A stretch of DNA of 11,778 bases from Micrococcales bacterium (GTDB taxonomy: Bacteria; Actinomycetota; Actinomycetes; Actinomycetales; Dermatophilaceae): assembly GCA_030537915.1 (NCBI GenBank), contig JAUNUZ010000022.1:1-11778 (forward strand), read 5' to 3'. Both the position numbers and the translations under genes were made by a program. This document shows, in pieces, positions 1 through 7,258 of the stretch (the first letter of the stretch is position 1; each line of letters opens with the position of its first letter). The notes under the pieces were generated by a model. The model did no database searches. It saw only the letters and a program-made list of their open reading frames with translations, and had not been told where the DNA came from.

Positions 1-315
1 GACCCCGAGAACGTGGGCAGGACGCGCGACAGGGAGGGTGATGATGCCCCCGAGCCCGGTGATGAACCCCCCACCGGCCGCCAGCTTGGTGTGGTCGTTG
101 ACGATGTCGTCAACCGCCTTCTCGGGCTGGGGTTCACGCCCCTGGGCCGTATCCGCGACCTGGCGCGCCGAAGCGAACGTCCCCCAGCCGTCGATACCGG
201 CGGTGAGCAGCCGCTGGACGAGGCCGGTCGCGGCTGAGGCCAGGGCCGAGTCCGGTTCGGACCGCTGCGGATTCGCTGCCGGCTCATCCTTGCCGAAGAT
301 GTTGAAGATGCCCAT
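1..315 (-). CDS. EcsC family protein, N-terminal part (runs off left edge)
   Basis: The minus-strand frame is open from an ATG at 315 to the window edge, giving the first 105 residues of a longer protein. A good Shine-Dalgarno (AGGAG, about 5 nt before the ATG) fixes the start. Residues 1-60 are a variable leader beginning MGIFNIFGKDEP. Residues 65-105 contain KAVDDIVNDHTKLAAGGGF, then ITGLGG and a TLPVARPAHVLG stretch, which I recognise as the glycine-rich, membrane-proximal start of the EcsC family (named after Bacillus EcsC, of unclear biochemical role, often membrane-associated). The rest of the domain lies outside the window. The gene is divergent from the DUF1206 membrane-protein gene. 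Family assignment is from remembered motif similarity; the specific function is unknown. Confidence 0.72.
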   Translation of the reverse strand, partial: MGIFNIFGKDEPAANPQRSEPDSALASAATGLVQRLLTAGIDGWGTFASARQVADTAQGREPQPEKAVDDIVNDHTKLAAGGGFITGLGGIITLPVARPAHVLGV

Positions 316-336
316 GGTGCTCCTGTTCAGATCGAG

Positions 337-342
337 AGCCTA
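337..342 (-). promoter_or_regulatory. Possible -10 element (TAGGCT) for the EcsC-family gene
   Basis: On the minus strand TAGGCT matches the actinobacterial TANNNT -10 pattern and lies about 21 nt before the ATG at 315, leaving room for a short leader carrying the AGGAG ribosome binding site. No convincing -35 is visible 16-18 nt upstream. Such hexamers are common by chance, so this is a weak call. Confidence 0.2.
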
Positions 343-354
343 CGTCGAGCAGAC

Positions 355-369
355 GATGCCCGGAGCATC
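355..369. repeat. Short inverted repeat GATGC-N5-GCATC between divergent genes
   Basis: Perfect 5-bp arms (355-359 and 365-369) surround CCGGA. The dyad sits in the 230-bp region between the divergent EcsC-family and DUF1206 genes, just upstream of the candidate EcsC -10. It could be an operator shared by the two genes. With such short arms it could equally be chance. The rest of 316-545 shows no gene. Confidence 0.25.
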
Positions 370-484
370 ACACTTTCATGCGCTGCGGATGTCGCGGCCT
401 AGGCGAGCCGACGGACCTCGCTCTCTGGCGGTGCCGCCGAGCCCGTGGCCCGCCCACATCGGGCCCCTGACCAGGCACGGTACG

Positions 485-490
485 TAGAGT
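485..490 (+). promoter_or_regulatory. Possible -10 element (TAGAGT) for the DUF1206 gene
   Basis: TAGAGT fits TANNNT and ends 7 nt before an in-frame ATG at 498. This allows two readings: a leaderless mRNA starting translation at 498, or a leader of about 48 nt that carries GGAGG and starts translation at GTG 546. There is no clear -35. Confidence 0.3.
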
Positions 491-531
491 TGCGGAAATG
501 GCGCGGCCGCTGCCTGGCGGGGGCCTGAAGC

Positions 532-536
532 GGAGG
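532..536 (+). promoter_or_regulatory. Ribosome binding site GGAGG favouring the GTG 546 start
   Basis: GGAGG lies 9 nt before GTG 546, a normal distance. The upstream candidate ATG at 498 has no comparable site. This is the main reason for preferring the downstream start of the DUF1206 gene. Confidence 0.5.
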
Positions 537-545
537 TCACAGGAC

Positions 546-1358
546 GTGGAGCATGACGGTGTCGTCGGCAAGGCCCAGGAGGCCGCCCGAGAGACTAACG
601 ATCACCCGGTGGTCCGCGCGGCCGCCCGGGTCGGGTATGCCGCGAGTGGCGTTATCCATCTACTCATCGCGTGGATCGCTCTTCAGGTCGCCATGGGCGG
701 CTCGAAGACCAGCGCCGATCAGTCGAGTGCGATGTCGACGATCGCGAAGGCGCCGTGGGGCGCCTCGTTGCTCTGGATACTCGTCGTCGGCTTCGTCGGG
801 TTGGCGTTGTGGCAGCTCACGGAAGCGATCGGCGGGTGGCACGGCAGCGGCAAGGACGCGGTGTTCAGCCGCATCAAGGCTGTCTCGAAGGCGGTTGTCT
901 ACGTGGCACTGGGCTGGACGGCTGCGACGATAGCGCGCGGCAAGTCCTCGAACGGCGCAACGCAGTCGGCCCAGACGACGGGCGACATTCTCGCCCTGCC
1001 CGGAGGCAAGCTCCTCGTCATCCTTATCGGCCTCGTCGTGGTCGGCGTAGGCATTTATCACATCGTCAAGGGCCTACGGAAGTCCTTCCTCCAAGATCTC
1101 GTCGACGACCCAGGTGACATCGCGGTCACGGCCGGCATGATCGGTTATCCCGCCAAGGGCATCGCGCTCATCATCGTGGGCGGCCTCTTCGTGCTTGCCG
1201 GGGCCAGCGGCCGCGCCGCCGAGTCCCAAGGACGCGGCGGGGCTCTGGCCTTGCTCATCAGGCAACCGTTCGGGCCCTGGCTTCTCGCCGCGGTCGCGGT
1301 CGGGATCGGCTGCTACGGCCTCTACAGCTTCTTCCGGGCCCGGCACACCAAGGTCTGA
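546..1358 (+). CDS. DUF1206 domain-containing integral membrane protein
   Basis: A 270-aa membrane protein (286 aa if ATG 498 is used). It shows a three-fold internal repeat, each copy with two hydrophobic helices. The first helix of copies 1 and 3 has an (R/M)(V/I)GYxAxG-type start; the second helix follows P-(W/G/F)-G and ends in a charged stretch (PWGASLLW, PGGKLLVI, PFGPWLLA). Helices fall near residues 31-52, 73-96, 115-131, 155-175, 196-220 and 242-263. This is the layout of three DUF1206 repeats, a family common in actinobacteria and of unknown function. The N-terminus (about 30 residues) is polar and probably cytoplasmic. No catalytic residues are evident. The start at GTG 546 rests on GGAGG at 532-536; ATG 498 with a leaderless-type -10 is the alternative. 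The gene stands alone on this strand and converges with the PAC2 gene 31 bp away. Confidence 0.85.
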   Translation: MEHDGVVGKAQEAARETNDHPVVRAAARVGYAASGVIHLLIAWIALQVAMGGSKTSADQSSAMSTIAKAPWGASLLWILVVGFVGLALWQLTEAIGGWHGSGKDAVFSRIKAVSKAVVYVALGWTAATIARGKSSNGATQSAQTTGDILALPGGKLLVILIGLVVVGVGIYHIVKGLRKSFLQDLVDDPGDIAVTAGMIGYPAKGIALIIVGGLFVLAGASGRAAESQGRGGALALLIRQPFGPWLLAAVAVGIGCYGLYSFFRARHTKV

Positions 1359-1389
1359 AGCGTTCGGCCCGGCCGCGGCAGGTTTGCGA

Positions 1390-2298
1390 CTACGAGCCCG
1401 CTTCGTCCCGCAGGAAAGCTTCGAACTCCGCACCCAGCTGGTCCGCGGTCGGCACCTTTCCGTCCGGATCGAGCAACACTTCGCCCGGGGACGGTTCCTC
1501 GGTGCGGGTGTCATACTGCCGCTCCAGACTCTTGACCAGTTCGGCTGCGTCGGGCGAACCCTCCAGCTCAGTCGCGACGACCTTCATGGTCTCGGCAGCC
1601 GCCAGCCGTAGCGCCGAGTCTGGAATCTTCAGACCCGTCTGCTCGGCGAGATGATCCAGCGCCGTGACCGCCGCGGGCGGGAAATCGGACTGGGCCAGGT
1701 AGTGGGGCACGTATACGGCGACACCGCAGGCATCGACCCCGCTCTCGCCCAGACGCAGCTCCAGAAGGGAAGCGAGCGAGCCGGGCACGGTGACCGTGCC
1801 GAACAGCGGTGTGTGGTCTGCGCGCCGCTTTGGGTCTGTGGCGTGGAAGGAGACCCCGAGGGGGCGCGTGTGCGGCACCGCCATCGGGATGCCGTGTGCG
1901 GTGACGACGACCTCGACGCCGAGCAGGACGATGAGCTGTCGCACCGCCTCGACGCATCGCTCCCACTGATAGTCCGGCTCCGGGCCGGACAGCAGCAGGA
2001 AGGGCGTACCCACGTCATCGATGAACCTGTAGAGCGCGAGCGTAGGGTCGTCGTAGTCGCCCCAGTGATCGGCGTTGAACGTCATGGCTGGTCGTCTGCC
2101 CCGGTAGTCCAGGACCTGGTCGACATCGAAGGTGGCCACGACGCGGTGGTCAAGGCGCTCCATGAGGTGACGGACCACGAGCGACTGCGCGGCTCCGGCG
2201 TCGAAGAATCCTGCCAGCGCCACAATGAGCACGGGCGCCTTGGCGTCGGCGAGGTCGATGTCCGTCTCGAGCCTGTACAGCCCTGCTGGATCCTGCAC
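1390..2298 (-). CDS. PAC2 family protein (proteasome assembly chaperone-like fold)
   Basis: A protein of about 302 aa on the minus strand. Start chosen at GTG 2298 because AAGGAGGA (2303-2310) lies directly upstream; the longer frame to 2331 would contain that site inside the coding region. Early residues read PVLIVALAGFFDAG (about 22-35), followed by LDYRGRRP (63-70), LLLSGPEPDYQWE (101-113) and HGIPMAVPHTRP (135-146), which match the conserved blocks of actinobacterial PAC2 proteins. The family has a nucleoside-phosphorylase-like fold and is named after a eukaryotic proteasome assembly chaperone. Structures exist for actinobacterial members, but I know of no established biochemical role, and the eukaryotic function should not be assumed. 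The C-terminal 60 residues are acidic and polar. It follows hrpA in the same direction after 173 bp, so it may be transcribed separately. Confidence 0.85.
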   Translation of the reverse strand: MQDPAGLYRLETDIDLADAKAPVLIVALAGFFDAGAAQSLVVRHLMERLDHRVVATFDVDQVLDYRGRRPAMTFNADHWGDYDDPTLALYRFIDDVGTPFLLLSGPEPDYQWERCVEAVRQLIVLLGVEVVVTAHGIPMAVPHTRPLGVSFHATDPKRRADHTPLFGTVTVPGSLASLLELRLGESGVDACGVAVYVPHYLAQSDFPPAAVTALDHLAEQTGLKIPDSALRLAAAETMKVVATELEGSPDAAELVKSLERQYDTRTEEPSPGEVLLDPDGKVPTADQLGAEFEAFLRDEAGS

Positions 2299-2302
2299 GT
2301 GG

Positions 2303-2310
2303 TCCTCCTT
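2303..2310 (-). promoter_or_regulatory. Strong ribosome binding site AAGGAGGA deciding the PAC2 start
   Basis: On the minus strand AAGGAGGA is followed by CCAC and then GTG (2298). This near-perfect anti-Shine-Dalgarno match makes GTG 2298 clearly better than the upstream in-frame start at 2331. Confidence 0.75.
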
Positions 2311-2447
2311 CGTCAGCGGACCGCGCAACACGCAGGCTTTGCCGAGCCCGACCAGCTGAGTCGAGCCGCGGCCGAACGAGGCGCGGGCCTTCGCTCAGTC
2401 AACACCGAGCGCGGGCGGCAGTGTTCCCGCATCGCCGGTTCGTCCCG

Positions 2448-2465
2448 CGCGCGTAAATTCGCGCG
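2448..2465 (-). terminator. Small GC hairpin just after hrpA
   Basis: CGCGCG (2448-2453) and CGCGCG (2460-2465) flank a 6-nt AT-only loop, so the RNA can form a 6-bp GC stem starting about 6 nt after the hrpA stop. There is no U-tract. U-less hairpins are common candidates for termination in high-GC actinobacteria, but the stem is short. The remaining 2299-2447 holds only the PAC2 leader and no gene I can see. Confidence 0.35.
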
Positions 2466-2471
2466 TTGTCG

Positions 2472-5400
2472 TCACTGGGCGTCCTGCACGGCGCCCATCG
2501 CCCGGTGGATCCGCTTCGCCGACACAGGATAGGCCGTGCCGAGCCGCTGGGCGAAAAAACTGATCCGCAGCTCCTCGATCATCCAGCGCAGTGCGACGAT
2601 GTCCGAACCCCCACGCTCCTCCGCCGGCAGTTGCTCGACGACCTTGTCCAGCTCGGCCTGAACGTGAGCGACCTCGAGGCGGCGCTGCTCGTGGCGCGTC
2701 AAATTCTCCGGAGCCTTCTCGATGCGCTCGAGCATCCCGGCCGCGTAGCGGGGCAGTTGACGCAGCTGGGCCAGACCGGTCTCGGCTACGAAGCCGGGAT
2801 GAATGAGGGCATCCAGCTGGGCATCGACGTCAGCCCGCAGGGCGGCGGTGCGCGGACTCGTCTGCGCATCGAGGGCGAGGCGCACGGCCAGGGCGCGGTC
2901 GAGGATCGGGTGGACCAACTCGACGATCTCGAGTACGACTGGCACGATCTCGCGGCGCACGGCTGCCAGCGCCTCGTCATAGGACTCCTTGGTGTCGACC
3001 CGGACCGATCGCGCGGCGACGATCGCATCGACCGCGGCCGCGAGTACGTCATCCAGGAGCGCTGGGACGCTGCCGTGCGGATTGTTGCCGAGCGCCAGCT
3101 TCTGGGCGTTGCTCATGAGGCCGAGGATGCGCTGCCAGGGCACAGTCGTGTTGAGCAGGAGCAGGCGTCGCACCCCAGCCCGACTCGCGGCCAACTGCTC
3201 TGCGGCACTAGGCAGCACACGGACGGCCACGGTGTCGCCTTCGTCTACAAGTGCCGGGAAACCCTGGATGACGCGGTCGCCGCGACGCTTCTCGAAGGTG
3301 GCCGGGAGTGTTCCGATTTCCCAGCCGACCATCCCACGACGCTCCAGACCGGCGTCCCCGGCTGCGCGGGCCATCGTCGTGCGCATCGAGTCGGAGAGGC
3401 GTTCCTGCAGGTCAGCTAGGTCCTTGCTCTCGCCCAGCGTGCCGCGGCCACCGCCTCGCCGACCGCGCCCGTGTCCCGACCGCGGACCCGTGGGGCCCGA
3501 ACCACCGGGACCCTCGACGCGGAATGTCATGCGCAAGTGATCGGGCAACCTGCTCACCCCCCACTCCCCCGGCGGCACCCGGTGCCCGGTTGCGATGTAG
3601 AGGCCGCGGGCGAGTTCGTCAACGAGCGCGCCGTTGCCCGGATCGGCCTCGGCCAAGGCCTCTCGCGCGCGATCAGGCGCCGGCACGAAGTTCTTGCGGG
3701 TCGTCTTCGGCAGGGACCGGACCAGCGCGGTCGCAAGCTCCGCACGCATTCCGGGTACAAGCCAGTCGAAACCGACGTCGCGGACCTGATTGAGCTGCTC
3801 GATGGGGATGTGCACGGTGACCCCGTCGGCGTCGGCGCCTGGCTCGAACTGATACGTGAGCCGCAGTCGCAGCTGCCCCTGCTCCCATAAGTGGGGGTAG
3901 TCGCGGGCGTCGACGGTGTCGGCCGCGTCCTCGTTGAGCAGCAGGTCCTCGGTGAACGTGAGCAGCTCGGGGTCTGCCCGCCGCGCGGTCTTCCACCAGC
4001 TGTCGAAGTGCGCGCCGGAGACGACGTGGGCCGGGACCCGTTGCTCGTAGAACTCGACGAGCGTCTCGTCGTCGACGATGAGGTCGCGGCGCCGCGCCCG
4101 GGACTCCAGCTCCGCGAGGCGATCGATGAGCTTGCGGTTGTCGTGAAAGAAGCGGTGCGAGGTCTCCCAGTCGCCCTCGACGAGCGCGCTTCGGATGAAG
4201 ATCTCGCGGGCCGATTCGGGGTCGATACTCCCGTAGGCGACCTGCCGGTCGGCGACGAGCGGCAAGCCGTAGAGGGTGACTCGCTCCTTGGCTACCGCCC
4301 CGGCCCGCTTGCGGCTCCACGTCGGTTCGCCGTACGTGCGCTTGACGAGGTGCGCCGCCGCCTGTTCGACCCACGTCGGGTCGGTCGTCGCGTTCGTGCG
4401 GGCCCAGAGCCGGGTCGTCTCGACGAGTTCGGCGGACATGATCCAGTCCGGCGGTCGACGCACGAGCGTCGAACCGGGCTGGATCGCGAAGCGCGCGCCC
4501 CTGGCGCCAAGGTAGTCGCGCTTCTGCGGATCGCGCAGGCCGACGTGCGAGAGCAAGCCCGTGAGCAGGCTGCGGTGAATCGCCTCGACACTCCCGTCAG
4601 CCTTGTTCCACGTGAGATCCAATTCCTTCGCTGCCGAGCGCAGCTGGGCGACGAGGTCCTGCCACTCCCGGATCCGCAGATAGTGCAGGTATTCGGCCTT
4701 GCAGAGGCGCCGGAACGCGCTCCCGGAGAGCTCCTTCTGCTGAACGCGGACATAGTTCCAGACATTGAGGAGCGTGGCGAAGTCGGAGTGCTCGTCCTTG
4801 AAGCGGGCGTGCCTCTGGTCGGCCTGCGCCTGCTTGTCGGCGGGACGCTCGCGGACATCTTGAATCGAAAGTGCCGCGACGATGACCGCCACCTCACGCA
4901 AGGCGCCGTTCGTATCGGCTTCCAGGAGCATCCGGGCGAGGCGGGGATCCACGGGAAGACGCGCCAACCGACGACCGACATTTGTCAGTCTCCTTCTGGG
5001 GTCGGGCTCGTCGGGGTCGATCGCGTGCAGCTCGTGGAGCAGCCGCAGGCCGTCGGTGACCATCCGCGAGTCCGGCGGGTCGACAAAGGGGAAACGATTG
5101 AGATCGCCGAGCCCGACGCTCGTCATCTGGAGGATGACCGAGGCGAGGTTGGTCCGCAGGATCTCCGGATCGGTGAACTCGGGGCGAGCCTCGAAGTTCT
5201 CCTCGCTGTAGAGCCGGATCGCGATCCCATCCGCGACTCGTCCGCAGCGCCCGGAGCGCTGGTTTGCGCTCGCTTTGCTGATCGGCTCGATGGGCAGGCG
5301 CTGGACCTTGGTCCGCTGGCTGTAGCGGGAGATTCGCGCGGTACCGGCGTCGAGGACATACCGAATGCCCGGGACGGTCAGCGAGGTCTCCGCGACGTTG

Positions 5401-6500
5401 GTGGCCAAGACGACCCGGCGTCCGCTATGGCGCTCGAATACCCGGTGCTGCTCGGCGGCCGACAGCCGTGCGTACAGGGGCAGGATCTGGGTGCCGGGTA
5501 GGTCGAGCCCGGTCAGCGCGTCCGCAGCGTCACGGATCTCGCGCTCTCCAGAGAGGAAGACGAGGATGCCCTCGCCGGCGCCATCGCGGCCACGATCGGC
5601 GGAACCCGCTTCGGTCCACAGCTCCTCGACGGCCTCGACGATGCCGGCGACCTGGTCGATCTCCACATCCTCGGGCTGCCCGCCGGGCTTGCGGCTGGGT
5701 TGGCTGCGCACGAGCGGCCGGTAGCGGACCTCCACTGGATAGGTGCGCCCCGACACCTCGATGATCGGCGCCGGCCGACCGTCGCTGGCGAAGTGCCGGG
5801 AGAACTTCTCCGGGTCGATCGTCGCCGAGGTGACGATCACCTTGAGGTCGGGCCGGCGCGGCAGGAGCTGCTTGAGGTAGCCGAGGATGAAGTCGATGTT
5901 GAGGCTTCGCTCATGCGCCTCGTCGATGATGATCGTGTCGTAGCGGCGCAGGTCGCGGTCGCGCCGCAGCTCGTTGAGCAGCACGCCGTCGGTCATGACC
6001 TTGACGAGCGTGTCGCGGTTGCTGTGGTCGGTGAATCTGACCTGGTAGCCGACCTGCTCGCCGAGCTCGATGTCGAGTTCTTCGGCGATACGCTCGGCAA
6101 CCGAGCGGGCGGCGATGCGGCGGGGTTGGGTGTGTCCGATCTGTCCGTTGACACCCCGGCCGAGCTCGAGGCAGATCTTCGGCAGCTGGGTCGTTTTGCC
6201 GGAGCCGGTCTCCCCCGCCACGATCACGACCTGGTTGTTCCGGATCGCTGCCGCGATGTCGTCCCGGCGCGCGCAGACCGGCAGCTGCTCGGGGTAGGCG
6301 ATCTCCAGGCCTTTAGCAGCCGCATGGCGACGCTCTACCTGTTCCTGGTCGGCCTTCCGGCGCCCCCGCTGACGCTCCTGTCGCTGCGCCGTTGTCTGCA
6401 CCGGACGTGGCGCCGAGCGGGGTCCTCCCCTGGGCCGCCCGCCGGATCGCCGGCGCCGGGGGCTGTCCCCAGCTGCGGGGTTCGGCGTCTGATCGGGCAC
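2472..6500 (-). CDS. hrpA: ATP-dependent DEAH-box RNA helicase HrpA
   Basis: About 1342 aa, close to Escherichia coli HrpA (about 1300 aa). A 60-residue basic leader precedes the motor. The Walker A motif GETGSGKT is at about 96-103, DEAH at 193-196 and SAT at 225-227. In the second RecA domain, LATNVAETSLTVPG (about 366-379) is followed by motif VI, QRSGRCGR (about 414-421). An HA2 region lies near 490-585, an OB-fold-like region near 660-735, and the long C-terminal DUF3418-type region characteristic of HrpA fills about 745-1342, including a VVSGAHFDSWWK block. HrpA proteins unwind or remodel RNA using NTP; E. coli HrpA has been linked to rescue of stalled ribosomes. A Gly/Arg-rich insert near residues 995-1022 resembles an RNA-binding linker. 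Start: the frame extends to GTG 6626, but the extra 42 residues are Trp-rich and unlike the family. GTG 6500 lies 6 nt after TATCCT, suggesting a leaderless start. It is divergent from the fur-family gene. Confidence 0.95.
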   Translation of the reverse strand: MPDQTPNPAAGDSPRRRRSGGRPRGGPRSAPRPVQTTAQRQERQRGRRKADQEQVERRHAAAKGLEIAYPEQLPVCARRDDIAAAIRNNQVVIVAGETGSGKTTQLPKICLELGRGVNGQIGHTQPRRIAARSVAERIAEELDIELGEQVGYQVRFTDHSNRDTLVKVMTDGVLLNELRRDRDLRRYDTIIIDEAHERSLNIDFILGYLKQLLPRRPDLKVIVTSATIDPEKFSRHFASDGRPAPIIEVSGRTYPVEVRYRPLVRSQPSRKPGGQPEDVEIDQVAGIVEAVEELWTEAGSADRGRDGAGEGILVFLSGEREIRDAADALTGLDLPGTQILPLYARLSAAEQHRVFERHSGRRVVLATNVAETSLTVPGIRYVLDAGTARISRYSQRTKVQRLPIEPISKASANQRSGRCGRVADGIAIRLYSEENFEARPEFTDPEILRTNLASVILQMTSVGLGDLNRFPFVDPPDSRMVTDGLRLLHELHAIDPDEPDPRRRLTNVGRRLARLPVDPRLARMLLEADTNGALREVAVIVAALSIQDVRERPADKQAQADQRHARFKDEHSDFATLLNVWNYVRVQQKELSGSAFRRLCKAEYLHYLRIREWQDLVAQLRSAAKELDLTWNKADGSVEAIHRSLLTGLLSHVGLRDPQKRDYLGARGARFAIQPGSTLVRRPPDWIMSAELVETTRLWARTNATTDPTWVEQAAAHLVKRTYGEPTWSRKRAGAVAKERVTLYGLPLVADRQVAYGSIDPESAREIFIRSALVEGDWETSHRFFHDNRKLIDRLAELESRARRRDLIVDDETLVEFYEQRVPAHVVSGAHFDSWWKTARRADPELLTFTEDLLLNEDAADTVDARDYPHLWEQGQLRLRLTYQFEPGADADGVTVHIPIEQLNQVRDVGFDWLVPGMRAELATALVRSLPKTTRKNFVPAPDRAREALAEADPGNGALVDELARGLYIATGHRVPPGEWGVSRLPDHLRMTFRVEGPGGSGPTGPRSGHGRGRRGGGRGTLGESKDLADLQERLSDSMRTTMARAAGDAGLERRGMVGWEIGTLPATFEKRRGDRVIQGFPALVDEGDTVAVRVLPSAAEQLAASRAGVRRLLLLNTTVPWQRILGLMSNAQKLALGNNPHGSVPALLDDVLAAAVDAIVAARSVRVDTKESYDEALAAVRREIVPVVLEIVELVHPILDRALAVRLALDAQTSPRTAALRADVDAQLDALIHPGFVAETGLAQLRQLPRYAAGMLERIEKAPENLTRHEQRRLEVAHVQAELDKVVEQLPAEERGGSDIVALRWMIEELRISFFAQRLGTAYPVSAKRIHRAMGAVQDAQ

Positions 6501-6506
6501 CGCTTC

Positions 6507-6512
6507 AGGATA
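6507..6512 (-). promoter_or_regulatory. -10 element TATCCT for leaderless hrpA mRNA
   Basis: TATCCT on the minus strand is followed by exactly 6 nt (GAAGCG) and then GTG 6500. TANNNT plus 6-7 nt plus a start codon is the usual signature of leaderless transcripts in actinobacteria. No Shine-Dalgarno precedes the GTG. No good -35 is visible, as is usual for this promoter class. Confidence 0.45.
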
Positions 6513-6649
6513 AGTGCGGGCCCCGACAGGCTGTGCCCGCAGCCGTCCTGCCCACTGTGGCGACCAGGGCGACCATCCCCTCTGCGGCCACCAGGTCGAC
6601 CAGGCAGCGGCCCTCGGCAAGGCCACCCGTCTGCTCGCGGGGAAACGGA

Positions 6650-6666
6650 TGTCTCACTTCGAGACA
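6650..6666. repeat. Inverted repeat TGTCTC-N5-GAGACA, operator candidate upstream of the fur-family gene
   Basis: Perfect 6-bp arms flank ACTTC, ending 4 bp before the TTGACT -35 of the fur-family gene. Its position just upstream of the promoter suggests a regulator site, perhaps for the Fur-family protein itself. The rest of the intergenic region (6513-6649) shows no gene and no other clear element. Confidence 0.4.
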
Positions 6667-6670
6667 GTTC

Positions 6671-6699
6671 TTGACTTGGTCCAGTCCACATGATGGGAT
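6671..6699 (+). promoter_or_regulatory. Promoter with overlapping Fur-type operator for the fur-family gene
   Basis: TTGACT (6671-6676) is a near-consensus -35. A 17-nt spacer leads to TGGGAT (6694-6699), a weak -10, which is 6 nt before the ATG at 6706. This spacing points to a leaderless mRNA, and AGGGG lies too close to the ATG to be a ribosome binding site. The -35 is part of an imperfect dyad GACT-N6-AGTC (6673-6686). The stretch TTCTTGACT-N3-TCCAG (from 6668) resembles, from memory, the FurA-bound autoregulatory region of mycobacterial furA. Autorepression relieved by peroxide is inferred. Confidence 0.5.
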
Positions 6700-6705
6700 A
6701 GGGGT

Positions 6706-7146
6706 ATGTTGACCCCGCCGGATGCCGCAGCTCTGCTGCGCGGCGCCGGGCTACGTGTCACCCGTCCCCGCACCGCCGTCATCGACGAGCTGTGGCTGCG
6801 TCCGCACGCGGACGCGGAAGCGATCTCCGGCGCGGTCCGGACTCGGCTGGGCAAGGTGAGCAAGCAGGCCATCTACGACGTCCTCCATGCATTGCACGGT
6901 GCGAGAATCGTCCGGCGCATCGAGCCCGCTCGCTCGCCGGCGCTGTTCGAGCTGTACCGCGGGGACAATCACCATCACATCGTCTGCCGCAGCTGCGGCG
7001 CGTTGGCCGACGTCGAGTGCGCGGTCGGGCAGGCGCCCTGCCTAGCTCCCTCGAGCACCCACGGTTACCGCGTCGACGAGGCCGAAGTCGTCTTCTGGGG
7101 CGCCTGCCCGGACTGTACGACGGAGGCTGTCAGACCCTTCCCCTAG
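6706..7146 (+). CDS. Fur family transcriptional regulator (FurA/CatR-like peroxide sensor)
   Basis: A 146-aa protein of standard Fur length. The N-terminal winged helix (about 1-80) includes [20 protein letters not shown] and the recognition region [14 protein letters not shown]. The C-terminal dimerisation and metal domain has HHH (89-91) with CRSC (94-97), and CPDC (134-137), giving two CxxC pairs for a structural zinc. The blocks [12 protein letters not shown] (103-113) and [13 protein letters not shown] (123-135) are typical of the FurA/CatR branch that controls catalase genes, rather than iron-uptake Fur or Zur. It probably binds Fe or Mn, represses itself and the catalase, and releases DNA on oxidation. 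The catalase gene follows after 112 bp on the same strand. Start: ATG 6706 gives the family N-terminus and fits the promoter spacing. The exact sensing metal cannot be told from sequence. Confidence 0.9.
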   Translation: MLTPPDAAALLRGAGLRVTRPRTAVIDELWLRPHADAEAISGAVRTRLGKVSKQAIYDVLHALHGARIVRRIEPARSPALFELYRGDNHHHIVCRSCGALADVECAVGQAPCLAPSSTHGYRVDEAEVVFWGACPDCTTEAVRPFP

Positions 7147-7258
7147 TGTCGGGTCAACCGCATGTCGCCCAGACCATGGCGCCGGCCGAGGCACAGCTCA
7201 TCCCCGATCTGCACCACCCGACCTACCCCCCGATCCACGCCGCACGAAGGAGAACACT

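Noticed and set aside
3891..5501. A 536-codon open frame on the plus strand opposite hrpA
   Set aside because: It lies wholly antisense to the well-supported hrpA helicase domains. Long antisense frames are expected in GC-rich coding DNA, and the translation has no recognisable motif.
6501..6626. A 42-residue N-terminal extension of HrpA from GTG 6626
   Set aside because: The extra residues are Trp/Pro-rich and unlike the family, and a leaderless promoter element lies within this stretch just before GTG 6500.
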